A stretch of DNA of 64,000 nt from Thiobacillus sp. SCUT-2 (GTDB lineage Bacteria; Pseudomonadota; Gammaproteobacteria; Burkholderiales; Thiobacillaceae), in the NCBI RefSeq assembly GCF_035621355.1, contig NZ_CP141769.1, forward strand, positions 1,116,001-1,180,000. Reading direction: 5' to 3'. Shown piece by piece: positions 10,119-25,041 of the stretch; within the stretch, counting starts at the first letter, position 1; each line of letters opens with the position of its first letter. The notes under the pieces are model-generated. The model had not been told where the DNA came from. It was given only the letters and a program-made list of their open reading frames with translations, and did not search any database. Both the position numbers and the translations under genes were made by a program.

Positions 10119-11074
10119 CCTATTCCCGCATTCTCGGCACCGGCAGCTACCTGCCGGCGCGCACCCTCACCAATGCCGATCTCGAAAAGCTCGTCGAGAC
10201 GACCGACCAGTGGATCGTCGAGCGCACCGGCATCCGTGAGCGCCACATGGCCGCCGAAGGCGAGCTCACCAGCGACCTTGCCACCCAGGCGGCGCGCGCC
10301 GCGCTCGACGCCGCCGGCGTTGCGGTCGACGACATCGACCTGCTGCTGGTCGCCACCACCACGCCCGACCTGGTGTTCCCCAGCACCGCCTGCATCGTGC
10401 AGTCCAAGCTTGGAATGACCAACGGCAAGCCGGCCTTCGACCTGCAGGCCGTGTGCAGCGGATTCGTCTATGCGCTTTCGGTCGCGGACCAGTTCATCAG
10501 GAGCGGCACGGCGAAGCGCGCGCTGGTGATCGGCGCCGAGACGCTGTCGCGCATCACCGACTGGAACGATCGCAGCAACTGCATCCTGTGGGGCGACGGC
10601 GCCGGGGCCGTGGTGCTGGGCGCCTCCTCCGAACCGGGCATCCTCGCCACCCACCTCCACGCCGACGGCCGCCACAAGGAGTTGCTGCGCACCACGACCG
10701 GCGCGTCCACCGGCCTGCACGAGCCGGCCTACATGCGCATGGAGGGCAACGCCGTGTTCAAGATGGCGGTCAACACGCTCGACCGCATCGTCGACGAGAC
10801 GCTCGAGGCCAACGGCCTGGCGAAGTCCGACATCGACTGGCTGGTGCCGCACCAGGCCAATATCCGCATCATCGCGGCGACCGCCAAGAAGCTCGGCATG
10901 AGCATGGACAACGTCGTGACCACCGTCGCCGCGCATGGCAACACGTCGGCTGCCTCGGTGCCGCTGGCGTTCGACGTCGCCGTGCGCGACGGCCGCATCC
11001 AGCGCGGCCAGACCGTGCTGATGGAGGCCTTCGGCGGCGGCTTCACGTGGGGTTCCGCGCTCCTCAAATATTGA
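10115..11074 (+). CDS. fabH: Beta-ketoacyl-ACP synthase III
   Basis: Condenses acetyl-CoA with malonyl-ACP to start fatty-acid synthesis. The 319-aa sequence has the full triad: Cys114 in AVCSGF, His in VPHQAN and Asn in HGNTSA. The start is TTG 10115, overlapping the plsX stop, an arrangement that fits translational coupling. The N-terminus [10 protein letters not shown] is typical. Confidence 0.96.
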   Translation: MTYSRILGTGSYLPARTLTNADLEKLVETTDQWIVERTGIRERHMAAEGELTSDLATQAARAALDAAGVAVDDIDLLLVATTTPDLVFPSTACIVQSKLGMTNGKPAFDLQAVCSGFVYALSVADQFIRSGTAKRALVIGAETLSRITDWNDRSNCILWGDGAGAVVLGASSEPGILATHLHADGRHKELLRTTTGASTGLHEPAYMRMEGNAVFKMAVNTLDRIVDETLEANGLAKSDIDWLVPHQANIRIIAATAKKLGMSMDNVVTTVAAHGNTSAASVPLAFDVAVRDGRIQRGQTVLMEAFGGGFTWGSALLKY

Positions 11075-11090
11075 CTCCGAAGACACCCGC

Positions 11091-12014
11091 ATGAAACTCG
11101 CATTCGTTTTCCCCGGACAGGGTTCGCAATCGGTCGGCATGATGGCCGGCTGGGGCGGGCGCACCGAAGTGCGCAAGACGTTCAACGAAGCGTCCGACGC
11201 GCTCGGTCAGGACCTGTGGGCGCTCGTCAGCGACGGCCCCGCCGATCTGCTCAACCAGACCATCAACACCCAGCCGGCGATGCTTGCCGCCGACATCGCC
11301 GCGTGGCGCGTGTGGCGGGCGGCGGGCGGGGCGACGCCGGCGCTGCTGGCCGGCCACAGCCTCGGCGAGTATGCCGCGCTGGTGGCGGCGGGCGCGCTGG
11401 ATTTCGCCGACGCGATCCGCCTGGTGCGCTTCCGCGCCGAGGCGATGCAGGCGGCGGTGCCCGAGGGCGTCGGCGCGATGGCGGCGATCCTCGGCCTCGA
11501 CGACGATGCCGTGCGCGCCGTGTGCAGCGAGGCGGCCGCCGGCGAGGTGGTCGAGGCGGTGAACCTCAACTCGCCGGGCCAGGTGGTGATCGCCGGCAAC
11601 AAGGCGGCCGTCGAGCGCGCCATGGCGCTGGCCAAGGAAAAGGGCGCCAAGCGCGCATTGCCGCTGCCGGTTTCGGTGCCGTCGCACTCGTCGCTGATGC
11701 AGCCTGCGGCCGAGCAACTGCTCGCCCACCTGCAGGGCGTGGCGATCACGGCGCCGGCGATTCCGGTCCTGCACAACACCGACGTCAGGACCCACCCGGA
11801 GCCCGAAGCCATTCGCATCGCATTGGCCAAGCAACTGCATACCCCGGTGCGCTGGGTCGAGACCGTGCACGCGCTGAAGGCTGCCGGCGTGGAACGCGTG
11901 GTCGAGTGCGGCCCCGGCAAGGTGCTCGCGGGGCTCAACAAGCGTATCGACGACAGCCTCCCCGCCGTGGCGCTGGTCGACGAAGCCAGCCTCGGCGCTG
12001 CGCTCAACCCATAA
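11091..12014 (+). CDS. fabD: Malonyl-CoA:ACP transacylase
   Basis: Transfers malonyl from CoA to ACP. The 307-aa protein has the FPGQGSQ N-terminus, the GHSLGEYAAL nucleophile elbow, the catalytic His in VPSHSSLM and the Gln/Arg substrate residues in the expected order. It follows fabH by 16 bases and precedes fabG by 10. Confidence 0.96.
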   Translation: MKLAFVFPGQGSQSVGMMAGWGGRTEVRKTFNEASDALGQDLWALVSDGPADLLNQTINTQPAMLAADIAAWRVWRAAGGATPALLAGHSLGEYAALVAAGALDFADAIRLVRFRAEAMQAAVPEGVGAMAAILGLDDDAVRAVCSEAAAGEVVEAVNLNSPGQVVIAGNKAAVERAMALAKEKGAKRALPLPVSVPSHSSLMQPAAEQLLAHLQGVAITAPAIPVLHNTDVRTHPEPEAIRIALAKQLHTPVRWVETVHALKAAGVERVVECGPGKVLAGLNKRIDDSLPAVALVDEASLGAALNP

Positions 12015-12024
12015 GGAGACAAGC

Positions 12025-12765
12025 ATGCTGCAAGGACAAATCGCTCTGGTGACCGGCGCCAGCCGCGGCATCGGCCAGGCCATCGCGCTGGCGCTCGGCC
12101 GCGCCGGCGCCACCGTGGTCGGCACCGCCACCAGCGACAAGGGCGCGCAGGCGATCGGCGCGTATCTGGCGGCCGCCGGCGTCAAGGGCGCAGGCATGAA
12201 ACTCGACGTCTGCAACGCCGCCGAGGTCGACGCCGTGATCGCGGCGATCGAGAAGGATTTCGGCGCCATCGGCGTCCTGGTCAACAACGCCGGCATCACG
12301 CGCGACAACCTGCTGATGCGGATGAAGGACGAGGAATGGGACGAGATCATGGCGACCAACCTGACCTCGGTGTTCCGGCTGTCGCGCGCGGTGCTGCGCG
12401 CAATGATGAAGGCGCGCAGCGGCCGCATCATCTCGATCGCCTCGGTGGTCGGCGCCATGGGCAACGCCGGGCAGACCAACTACAGCGCGGCCAAGGCCGG
12501 CATCATGGGCTTCACCAAGTCGCTCGCGCGCGAGGTCGGCAGCCGCAACATCACGGTCAATTGCGTGGCGCCCGGCTTCATCGACACCGACATGACGCGC
12601 GCGCTGCCGGAGGCGCAACGCGCTGCTTTGCTCGGCCATATCCCGCTCGGACGACTGGGTGCCGCGGAAGACATCGCTGCCGCGGTCGCGTTCCTGGCGT
12701 CGCCCGCGGCGGGCTACATTTCGGGCACCACGCTGCATGTCAACGGCGGCATGTACATGGCGTGA
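12025..12765 (+). CDS. fabG: 3-oxoacyl-ACP reductase FabG
   Basis: A 246-aa short-chain dehydrogenase that reduces beta-ketoacyl-ACP with NADPH. The nucleotide motif TGASRGIG, the NNAG motif, catalytic Ser and the YSAAK dyad are all present. An AAGGAGACAAGC ribosome site precedes the ATG. It is followed by a hairpin and a separate promoter for acpP. Confidence 0.95.
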   Translation: MLQGQIALVTGASRGIGQAIALALGRAGATVVGTATSDKGAQAIGAYLAAAGVKGAGMKLDVCNAAEVDAVIAAIEKDFGAIGVLVNNAGITRDNLLMRMKDEEWDEIMATNLTSVFRLSRAVLRAMMKARSGRIISIASVVGAMGNAGQTNYSAAKAGIMGFTKSLAREVGSRNITVNCVAPGFIDTDMTRALPEAQRAALLGHIPLGRLGAAEDIAAAVAFLASPAAGYISGTTLHVNGGMYMA

Positions 12766-12780
12766 CCGCCCCGCAAAGTT

Positions 12781-12789
12781 TGGTAAAAT
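12781..12789 (+). promoter_or_regulatory. Extended -10 element ahead of acpP
   Basis: TGGTAAAAT (12781-12789) matches an extended -10 (TGnTAnAAT-like); no convincing -35 is visible. It would start a transcript ahead of the hairpin at 12812-12832, so this leader would contain the terminator-like structure. This fits the usual need for much more ACP than the enzymes around it. Confidence 0.45.
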
Positions 12790-12810
12790 CGCCGGGTTTT
12801 TGATTTATCC

Positions 12811-12839
12811 GGGCTTCAGGCAAATTGAAGCCTTTTTTC
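12811..12839 (+). terminator. Rho-independent terminator/attenuator between fabG and acpP
   Basis: GGCTTCA (12812-12818) pairs with TGAAGCC (12826-12832) and is followed by six T. It can end fabG transcripts or act as a leader attenuator for transcripts starting at the upstream -10. The acpP ribosome site AGAGAGGAG comes directly after. Confidence 0.75.
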
Positions 12840-12854
12840 TAGAGAGGAGCAGTA

Positions 12855-13088
12855 ATGGATAACGTACAGCGTGTAATCAAAGTCGTCGCCGAGCAATTGG
12901 GCGTGAATGAAGCGGACATCAAGAACGAGTCCTCCTTCGTCGGCGACCTGGGCGCTGACTCGCTCGACACCGTTGAACTGGTGATGGCGCTGGAAGAGGA
13001 ATTCGGCTGCGAGATCCCCGACGAGGACGCCGAGAAGATCACCACCGTCCAGCAGGCGATTGACTACGTCAACAGCCACTCGGCCTGA
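12855..13088 (+). CDS. acpP: Acyl carrier protein
   Basis: A 77-aa acidic carrier protein; the phosphopantetheine Ser36 sits in [16 protein letters not shown]. It serves fatty-acid and lipid A synthesis. GAGAGGAG precedes the ATG. Position between fabG and fabF is the standard one. Confidence 0.98.
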   Translation: MDNVQRVIKVVAEQLGVNEADIKNESSFVGDLGADSLDTVELVMALEEEFGCEIPDEDAEKITTVQQAIDYVNSHSA

Positions 13089-13113
13089 CCCCAACAGTAA
13101 GAAGGACTGACTT

Positions 13114-14346
<1,233 letters not shown>

Positions 14347-14351
14347 ATGCC

Positions 14352-15698
14352 GTGGGGGAAGGCCCCAGCGCAACCTGCCCGAACGGCCGCCCGGTGATCC
14401 GGGCATGGCCGCAGCGGCCTGATCTGCTCCGGCTGCAGGCAAGCGATCCACGGCGCTATCCCGGCCTCTTTGTCAGCAGCGGCGACAGCGGCTGGGACAT
14501 CCTGTTCGCGTTTCCCCGGGACCTTACGCGCGTCGGTGCCGCGGACGGGCTGGAGGCCATGAAGGCGCATCCCGCGATGGGCCTGCGCCCATGCCGCGTG
14601 CCGCCCTCGGACGGCGAACCGCCGTTTGCCGGCGGCTGGCTCTGTGCCTTCGCCTACGAACTGGGCGGCGTGTTCGAGCCGAGCGTCGGCATGGCAGCCG
14701 ATCCCGATTTTCCGCTCGCCTGGCTGGTGCGCATCCCCGCTGCGATCCTCGTCGAACGCGCGTCCGGACGCTGCCTGCTGGTCGCCGAGCCGGACGAGGC
14801 GGGGCTCGTCGACGCCATGGCGGACGACCTGACCCGGCTGCCCGCCGCGGTGGCGGCCCCGCCGGCACCCGTGTCGCTGCGCGAGGACGACCCTGCCGCG
14901 TTCCTCGCGGGCGTCGCGCGCATCCAGGACTACATCCGTGCGGGCGACGTCTTCCAGGTCAACCTGTCGCGTGGCTGGGAGGCCGAATTTCCGTCCGACG
15001 TCGCGCCGGCGGCGCTGCTGGCGCAGCTGCTGCGCAAGAATCCGGCACCGTTCTCCGCGCTGCTGCAGATGGACGACTGGGCCATCGTCAGCTCGTCCCC
15101 GGAACGCCTCGTGCGGCTCGGCCGTGACGGCGTGATCGAAACACGCCCGATTGCTGGCACCCACCCCAGAAGCGAAGATCCAGCCGAGGATGCCGCCTTG
15201 CGCGCGCGCCTCGAGGCGCACCCCAAGGAGCGCGCCGAGCACGTGATGCTCGTCGACCTCGAGCGCAACGACCTCGGCCGGGTGTGCGAACCCGGCAGCG
15301 TGCAGGTGGCGGCCCTCATGGAAATCGCCAGCTACCGCCATGTGCACCACATCGAATCGACGGTATGCGGCCGCCTGCGCGCGGACAGCACGGTCTTCGA
15401 CGCGCTGCGTGCCGTGTTCCCCGGCGGCACCATCACCGGCTGTCCGAAGGTGCGCACGATGCAGATCATCCGCGAACTCGAGCGCACGCCGCGGCGCAGC
15501 TACACCGGCAGCATCGGCTACATCAACCGCGACGGCAGCTTCGATTTCAACATCCTGATCCGCAGTTTCCTGCTGCGCGGGCGCCGGCTCAGCTTCCGCG
15601 CGGGAGCCGGCATCGTCGCCGATTCGGACGCGGCGCGCGAGCTCGACGAAACCCGCGCCAAGGCACGCGGCCTGCTGCGCGCGCTGGAGCCCGCATGA
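14352..15698 (+). CDS. pabB: Aminodeoxychorismate synthase component I
   Basis: Forms 4-amino-4-deoxychorismate for folate. The chorismate-binding core is clear: AGDVFQVNLSR, ETRPIAGTHPR, HVMLVDLERNDLGRVC, and PGGTITGCPKVRTM. No internal glutaminase domain is present, so PabA must be encoded elsewhere. The start is uncertain: GTG 14352, just after the fabF stop, is used; GTG 14394 is an alternative and neither has a good ribosome site. TGA overlaps the pabC ATG. Confidence 0.9.
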   Translation: MGEGPSATCPNGRPVIRAWPQRPDLLRLQASDPRRYPGLFVSSGDSGWDILFAFPRDLTRVGAADGLEAMKAHPAMGLRPCRVPPSDGEPPFAGGWLCAFAYELGGVFEPSVGMAADPDFPLAWLVRIPAAILVERASGRCLLVAEPDEAGLVDAMADDLTRLPAAVAAPPAPVSLREDDPAAFLAGVARIQDYIRAGDVFQVNLSRGWEAEFPSDVAPAALLAQLLRKNPAPFSALLQMDDWAIVSSSPERLVRLGRDGVIETRPIAGTHPRSEDPAEDAALRARLEAHPKERAEHVMLVDLERNDLGRVCEPGSVQVAALMEIASYRHVHHIESTVCGRLRADSTVFDALRAVFPGGTITGCPKVRTMQIIRELERTPRRSYTGSIGYINRDGSFDFNILIRSFLLRGRRLSFRAGAGIVADSDAARELDETRAKARGLLRALEPA

Positions 15699-16475
15699 TC
15701 CTCGTCAACGGCGAAGCGGCGCAGGCCATCAGCGCGCTCGATCGCGGCCTGGCCTATGGCGACGGCGTGTTTCGGACCCTGCGCACGCGCGACGGGCAGC
15801 CACTGTGGTGGGCCGATCAGGCGGCCAAGCTGGCAGCCGACTGCGCGGCCTTGCAGCTGGCCTGCCCGGACGCGGACTTGCTGCGCGCCGAGGTCGCGCG
15901 GGTGGCCGAGGCCGGGGAGGGGATGGTCAAGCTCATCGTGACCCGCGGCGTCGGCGCACGCGGCTACGCGCCGCCTGCCGGACAGGCGACAACCCGCATC
16001 GTCCTGGCGGCGCCGCTGCCGGCCCATGCGCGGGCCGACGCGGGCGACGCGATCGTCGTCCGCTGGTGCAGTCTGCGCCTGGCGCGGCAGCCGCGGCTTG
16101 CCGGGATCAAGCACCTGAACCGCCTGGAGAACGTGCTGGCGCGCGCCGAATGGGACGATCCGGCCATATTCGAGGGCCTGCTGTGCGACGAAGGCGGCGC
16201 CGTGATCGGCGGCACCATGAGCAATGTGGCCTGGATCAAGGATGGCGCCTTGTTCACGCCGGAGCTCGACGCGTGCGGCGTGGCGGGGGTGGCGCGGGCG
16301 CGCCTCCTGCGCGCCGCCGCGCGGCACGGGATTCCGGCGCGTATCGGCCGCTGGCATCCGGACGCTATACTCGCTGCCGATGAAGTCATGGTCTGCAACA
16401 GCCTCATCGGCGTGCGCCGGGTCGCCCGCCTCGGCGACGCGACCTGGGCGGCGGCGGGCTGGACGACTCTACTGA

Positions 16476-16504
<29 letters not shown>
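15695..16504 (+). CDS. pabC: Aminodeoxychorismate lyase
   Basis: A 269-aa class IV PLP enzyme that releases pyruvate to give p-aminobenzoate. It begins ILVNGEAAQAISALDRGLAYGDGVFRT (quoted in part) with the PLP lysine in GIKHLNRLEN and the GGTMSNV motif. It overlaps pabB by 4 bases and mltG by 29 bases. The pabB-pabC-mltG-tmk-holB order is a conserved proteobacterial arrangement. Confidence 0.92.
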
Positions 16505-19074
<2,570 letters not shown>

Positions 19075-19086
19075 GAGAAAACGACC

Positions 19087-19458
19087 ATGAATGCAGCAGT
19101 CAACGATACCGCAGGCCAGGTCCGCCCCGGCGTGCTGTCGCTGTCGATCAAGGAGAAGTCCGCGCTGTTCGCGGCCTACATGCCCTTCATCAAGGGGGGC
19201 GGCCTCTTCATCCCGACGAACAAGCAGTACAAGATGGGCGAGGAGGTCTTCATGCTGCTGACGCTGATGGACGACCCCGCCAAGCTGCCGGTTTCCGGCA
19301 AGGTGGTGTGGGTGACGCCGGCCGGCGCCCACGGCAGCCGCACCCAGGGGGTCGGCGTGCAGTTCGCCCACAACGAAAGCGGCAAGGCGGCGCACAACAA
19401 GATTGAAGGATTGCTCGGCGGTTCGCTAAAATCCGTGCGTCCTACCCACACCATGTAG
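19087..19458 (+). CDS. pilZ: PilZ-domain protein, type IV pilus assembly type
   Basis: A 123-aa single PilZ domain protein (GVLSLSIKEKSALFAAYMPF, GGGLFIPTN, QGVGVQF). It lacks the RxxxR c-di-GMP motif of canonical PilZ receptors, as does Pseudomonas PilZ, which works in type IV pilus biogenesis. The holB-pilZ-tatD neighbourhood supports this orthology. Pilus structural genes are outside the window. Confidence 0.88.
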   Translation: MNAAVNDTAGQVRPGVLSLSIKEKSALFAAYMPFIKGGGLFIPTNKQYKMGEEVFMLLTLMDDPAKLPVSGKVVWVTPAGAHGSRTQGVGVQFAHNESGKAAHNKIEGLLGGSLKSVRPTHTM

Positions 19459-19485
19459 CACCGCCATGCGGTGCACGGCCGCCGC

Positions 19486-20259
19486 ATGTTCATCGACTCC
19501 CACTGCCACATCAATTTCCCCGACCTCGCCGGCAAGCTGCCCGAGGTGTTCGGCCTCATGGCGGCCAACCAGGTCAGCCACGCGCTGTGCATCGGCGTCG
19601 AACTGGAGAAATTCCCCGAAATCCGCGCCCTCGCCGAGGCCTACCCGAACATCTACGCGTCGGTAGGCGTCCATCCGGATCATGAGGACTGCACCGAGCC
19701 GACGGTCGACCAACTGGTTGCGCTGGCCGACCACCCGAAGGTGGTGGCGATCGGCGAGACCGGGCTGGATTATTTTCGTCTTACCGGCGACCTCGAATGG
19801 CAGCGCGAGCGCTTCCGCACCCACATCCGCGCGGCGAAAATCAGCAGGAAGCCGCTGGTGATCCATACCCGCTCGGCGGCGGACGACACGCTGCGCATCA
19901 TGCGCGAGGAGAACGCGGGCGAGGCGGGCGGGGTGATGCATTGCTTCACCGAGAGCCTGGCGGTGGCCGAGGCCGCGATCGATCTCGGCTTCTACATATC
20001 CTTCTCCGGCATCGTGACCTTCAAGAATGCGGCGGCGCTGCGCGAGGTGGCGGCGGCGATCCCGCTCGATCGCGTGCTGATCGAGACCGACGCGCCGTAT
20101 CTGGCGCCCGTGCCGCATCGCGGCCAGACGAACCAGCCGGGCTTCGTGAAGCATGTCGCGGAGGAGATCGCACGGGTGCGCGGCATTCCCGTCGAAGCCG
20201 TGGGCGAGGCCACCAGCGAGAATTTCTTCCGCCTGTTCGCCGCCGCCCGCCCGCACTGA
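19486..20259 (+). CDS. tatD: TatD-family metal-dependent DNase
   Basis: A 257-aa TIM-barrel hydrolase with metal ligands in DSHCHINF, GETGLD, HTR, MHCFTES and ETDAPYL. TatD-family proteins have 3'-5' exonuclease activity; E. coli YcfH also neighbours holB. GTG 19471 is in frame, but ATG 19486 gives the standard MFIDSHCH start. The gene faces dnaJ with only 20 bases between them. Confidence 0.9.
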   Translation: MFIDSHCHINFPDLAGKLPEVFGLMAANQVSHALCIGVELEKFPEIRALAEAYPNIYASVGVHPDHEDCTEPTVDQLVALADHPKVVAIGETGLDYFRLTGDLEWQRERFRTHIRAAKISRKPLVIHTRSAADDTLRIMREENAGEAGGVMHCFTESLAVAEAAIDLGFYISFSGIVTFKNAAALREVAAAIPLDRVLIETDAPYLAPVPHRGQTNQPGFVKHVAEEIARVRGIPVEAVGEATSENFFRLFAAARPH

Positions 20260-20279
20260 AGCCGCGGCGCGCCCCGCGC

Positions 20280-21395
20280 TTACTGGCTGAAGAAGGCCTT
20301 CACTTTGTCCATGAAAGACTGGGCGCGCGGATTGTTGTTGCGCCCCGGGCTCAGCGACTCGAATTCGCGCAGCAGTTCACGCTGACGCTCGGACAGGTTC
20401 ACCGGCGTCTCCACCAGCATGTGGCACATGAGGTCGCCCGGTGCGTGGCTGCGCACGCCCTTGATGCCCTTGCCGCGCAGCCGGAACACCTTGCCCGTCT
20501 GGGTTTCGGCCGGGATCTTGATCTTGGCATGGCCGTCCAGCGTGGGGATCTCGACTTCGCCGCCCAGCGCGGCGGTGGCGAAGCTGATCGGCATCTCGCA
20601 ATGCAGGTCATCGCCGTCGCGCTTGAACACCGGGTGTTCCTTGAGGTGGATCACCACGTAGAGGTCGCCCGGCGGCCCGCCGTTGACGCCGGCTTCGCCC
20701 TCGCCGGCGAGGCGGATGCGGTCGCCGCTGTCGACCCCGGCGGGAATCTTCACCGACAGCGTCTTGTGCTTCTTGACGCGGCCTTCGCCGTGGCAGGCGG
20801 GGCAGGGGTCGGTCACCTGCTTGCCGGTGCCGCCGCAGCGCGGGCAGGTCTGCTGCACCGAGAAGAAGCCCTGCTGGATGCGCACCTGGCCGTGGCCGCC
20901 GCAGGTCGTGCAGGTCGTCGGCGTGGTGCCGGGCTTGGCACCGCTGCCGTGGCAGGTGCCGCACTCTTCCAGCGTGGGGATGCGGATCTTGGTCTCGGTG
21001 CCGCGCGCGGCCTCTTCCAGCCCGACTTCCAGGTTGTAGCGCAGGTCGGCGCCCCGGTAGACGCGGTCGCGCCGGCTGCCGCCGCCGCCGAAGATGTCGC
21101 CGAAGATGTCCGAAAACGCGTCGGAAAAACCGCCGCCGCCGAATCCGCCCCCGCCCATGCCGGCCTGCGGATCGACCCCGGCGTGGCCGAACTGGTCATA
21201 CGCGGCGCGCTTGTCCGAGTCGGACAGGATTTCGTAGGCCTGCTTGGCTTCCTTGAATTTCTCCTCAGCGTCCTTGTCGTCCGGGTTGCGGTCGGGGTGG
21301 AACTTCATGGCCAGCTTGCGGTAGGCCTTCTTGATTTCTTCGTCCGAGGCGTTCTTGGCGACGCCGAGGACTTCGTAGTAATCGCGTTTTGACAT
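20280..21395 (-). CDS. dnaJ: Chaperone DnaJ
   Basis: A 371-aa co-chaperone: J domain with HPD (residues 1-70), G/F-rich region, zinc domain with four CxxCxGxG repeats ([32 protein letters not shown]), then the substrate-binding C-terminus. It follows dnaK in the same transcript. No Shine-Dalgarno sequence is visible: the ATG is preceded by 7-bp units of the GCTCACC family. Confidence 0.97.
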   Translation of the reverse strand: MSKRDYYEVLGVAKNASDEEIKKAYRKLAMKFHPDRNPDDKDAEEKFKEAKQAYEILSDSDKRAAYDQFGHAGVDPQAGMGGGGFGGGGFSDAFSDIFGDIFGGGGSRRDRVYRGADLRYNLEVGLEEAARGTETKIRIPTLEECGTCHGSGAKPGTTPTTCTTCGGHGQVRIQQGFFSVQQTCPRCGGTGKQVTDPCPACHGEGRVKKHKTLSVKIPAGVDSGDRIRLAGEGEAGVNGGPPGDLYVVIHLKEHPVFKRDGDDLHCEMPISFATAALGGEVEIPTLDGHAKIKIPAETQTGKVFRLRGKGIKGVRSHAPGDLMCHMLVETPVNLSERQRELLREFESLSPGRNNNPRAQSFMDKVKAFFSQ

Positions 21396-21497
21396 GGTGG
21401 TGAGCGGTGAGCAGTGAGCGGTAGGGAGGGAAGCGGAAAAGCGGCAAGCGGTGAGCGACTTTCACCGCCCACCGCTTGCCGCCCACCGTTTACGCGC
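21396..21497 (-). repeat. Heptamer-repeat element between dnaK and dnaJ
   Basis: Read in the dnaKJ sense, this gap contains GGTGGGC/GGCAAGC-type units, a short loop, then GCTCACC/GCTTGCC-type units, ending GCTCACT-GCTCACC-GCTCACC-ACC just before the dnaJ ATG. The arms 21442-21454 and 21471-21483 are complementary, so the RNA can form a long hairpin. The same unit family precedes trpS and rarA. It leaves dnaJ without an SD site. Confidence 0.75.
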
Positions 21498-23432
<1,935 letters not shown>

Positions 23433-23491
23433 GATGTCTTCCTTCTGAAAAAGTTTGAATTGATTCGAATGTGGGGGAGGGGCGTGCTATT

Positions 23492-24016
23492 TCAAGCGCT
23501 CTGACCCTTGGAAACCATCACCAGTGCCGGGCGCAGGGTGCGGTCGTGCAGGCGGTAGCCCTTCTGCAGCACGGTGACGACCGTATTGGCCGGCTGATCC
23601 GAATCGACCATCTGGATCGCCTGGTGCAGATGCGGGTCGAATTTCTCGCCCAGGGGGTCGATGTCGGCGAGGTTGAACTTGCCGAAGGCCGCCGCGAGCT
23701 GCTTGAGCGTCAGTTCGACGCCGCCTTTCAGCGTCTCGACGCTCGGCGACGCATCGGCCAGCGCGGCCTCGAGACTGTCCTTCACTGCCAGGAGCTCGCC
23801 GGCGAAGCCTTCCACCGCGAACTTGCGCGCCTTGTCCACGTCTTCCGCCGCACGGCGGCGCATGTTCTCGGTTTCCGCCTTGGCGCGCAGCCAGGCGTCG
23901 TGATGCTCGGCCGCCTGCAGTTCGGCCGCCTTCAGCATCTCTTCGAGGCTGGGCATGGTGTCCTTCTCGGATTGGGTCTCAGGCGTGTTGGTGTCGGTGT
24001 TGAATTCGTCCTGCAT
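23492..24016 (-). CDS. grpE: Nucleotide exchange factor GrpE
   Basis: A 174-aa protein: acidic N-terminus, long coiled coil ([20 protein letters not shown]) and a beta domain with [10 protein letters not shown] and [20 protein letters not shown]. It releases ADP from DnaK. The frame extends upstream to 24118, but ATG 24016 has a GGGAGCC site and gives normal length. The upstream frame part overlaps the sigma32 promoter and is not coding. Confidence 0.96.
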   Translation of the reverse strand: MQDEFNTDTNTPETQSEKDTMPSLEEMLKAAELQAAEHHDAWLRAKAETENMRRRAAEDVDKARKFAVEGFAGELLAVKDSLEAALADASPSVETLKGGVELTLKQLAAAFGKFNLADIDPLGEKFDPHLHQAIQMVDSDQPANTVVTVLQKGYRLHDRTLRPALVMVSKGQSA

Positions 24017-24043
24017 GGGGGCTCCCGATTGTTTCTTGCGGCG

Positions 24044-24071
24044 AGTTGGGGACGAAAAACGGGGTTTCAAG
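24044..24071 (-). promoter_or_regulatory. Sigma32 heat-shock promoter of grpE-dnaK-dnaJ
   Basis: On the minus strand CTTGAAA (24071-24065), a 13-base spacer and CCCCAACT (24051-24044) match the sigma32 consensus CTTGAAA-N13/14-CCCCATNT closely. It lies 28 bases upstream of the grpE ATG. No HrcA CIRCE inverted repeat is seen here, so control appears to be by RpoH. Confidence 0.88.
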
Positions 24072-24124
24072 AGCGCGAAGTCAATTTTTCTTGGCGGATC
24101 GCGGGCGCCGCGGGGCATTCCGGT

Positions 24125-24153
24125 TTGCCGCGCGCAGGCGCTTCCGGTATGAT
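24125..24153 (+). promoter_or_regulatory. Sigma70 promoter of tRNA-Ser
   Basis: TTGCCG (24125-24130), a 17-base spacer and TATGAT (24148-24153), followed by a GC-rich discriminator GCGCGG typical of stringently controlled stable-RNA promoters. The tRNA starts 12 bases after the -10. Confidence 0.82.
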
Positions 24154-24165
24154 GCGCGGCTTCCC

Positions 24166-24256
24166 GGAGAGGTGGATGAGTGGTTTAAGTCGCACGCCTG
24201 GAAAGCGTGTTCAGGGTAATACCCTGACGGGGGTTCGAATCCCCCCCTCTCCGCCA
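24166..24256 (+). tRNA. tRNA-Ser (anticodon GGA)
   Basis: A 91-nt class II tRNA. The acceptor GGAGAGG pairs with CCTCTCC (24246-24252), followed by discriminator G and an encoded CCA. The anticodon loop CTGGAAA places GGA at 24200-24202 (codons UCC/UCU). A long variable arm (about CAGGGTAATACCCTG) and the GGTTCGAAT T-loop are present. Confidence 0.97.
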
Positions 24257-24276
24257 CATACGTCGGCCACCCGAAT

Positions 24277-25026
24277 ATGCCTAAATACGCCTACCACGGC
24301 AGGCTTTCCGTGGTTGTACCCGTCAAGAACGAGCAGGACAACGTCGAGCCGCTGGTACGCGAGATCGCCGCGGCGCTGTCCGGCAACACCACCTTCGAAA
24401 TCGTCTACGTGAACGACGGCAGCACCGATGCCACGCAGGCGAGGCTCGAGGTGCTGAAATCCGAGTTTCCCATGCTGCGGGTGATCCGCCATCGCGCCTC
24501 GTGCGGGCAAAGCCGCGCGGTCACGACCGGCGTCGGCGCGGCGCGCTACGAGTGGATCGCCACGCTCGATGGCGACGGCCAGAACGATCCCGCCGACATC
24601 CCCGCGTTGCTCGCGAAGCTGGCGGATCCGGCGCAGCCGCCCAATCTCGAACTGCTGGCAGGGTGGCGGTCGAAGCGCAACGACACCTTCGTGCGCCGCA
24701 TTTCGTCCAGGATCGCCAACGGCGTGCGTTCCCGCATGCTCAAGGACAACACGCCGGATACCGGCTGCGGCCTCAAGGTGTTCGCCCGCGAGACCTTCCT
24801 CGCGCTGCCGAACTTCGACCACATGCACCGCTTCCTGCCGGCGCTCGTCATGCGCAACGGCGGTGCCGTGGTCTCCGTGCCGGTCCATCATCGCGCGCGC
24901 GAGCGCGGGGCCTCGAAATACGGCGTGCACAACCGCCTGTGGGTCGGCATCGTCGACCTGTTCGGCGTGGCGTGGCTGCAGCGCAGGGTGCGACTGCCCG
25001 TGATCGAGGCCGATTCCGATCTCTAG
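24277..25026 (+). CDS. Family 2 glycosyltransferase (DPM1/ArnC-like)
   Basis: A 249-aa GT-A enzyme with VVVPVKNEQDNVEPL, DGSTD, the DxD-like DGDGQNDP and a TGCGLK segment typical of polyprenyl-phosphate sugar transferases. It lacks the C-terminal membrane helices of ArnC/GtrB, resembling the soluble Dpm1 form. With the downstream VTT-type membrane protein and PMT-like transferase it probably makes and uses a polyprenyl-phosphate sugar. The sugar is unknown. Confidence 0.82.
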   Translation: MPKYAYHGRLSVVVPVKNEQDNVEPLVREIAAALSGNTTFEIVYVNDGSTDATQARLEVLKSEFPMLRVIRHRASCGQSRAVTTGVGAARYEWIATLDGDGQNDPADIPALLAKLADPAQPPNLELLAGWRSKRNDTFVRRISSRIANGVRSRMLKDNTPDTGCGLKVFARETFLALPNFDHMHRFLPALVMRNGGAVVSVPVHHRARERGASKYGVHNRLWVGIVDLFGVAWLQRRVRLPVIEADSDL

Positions 25027-25041
25027 AATGGGCCGGGCCCG

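Noticed and set aside
24017-24118. N-terminal extension of GrpE
   Set aside because: It overlaps the sigma32 promoter and the ATG at 24016 has a ribosome site and normal length.
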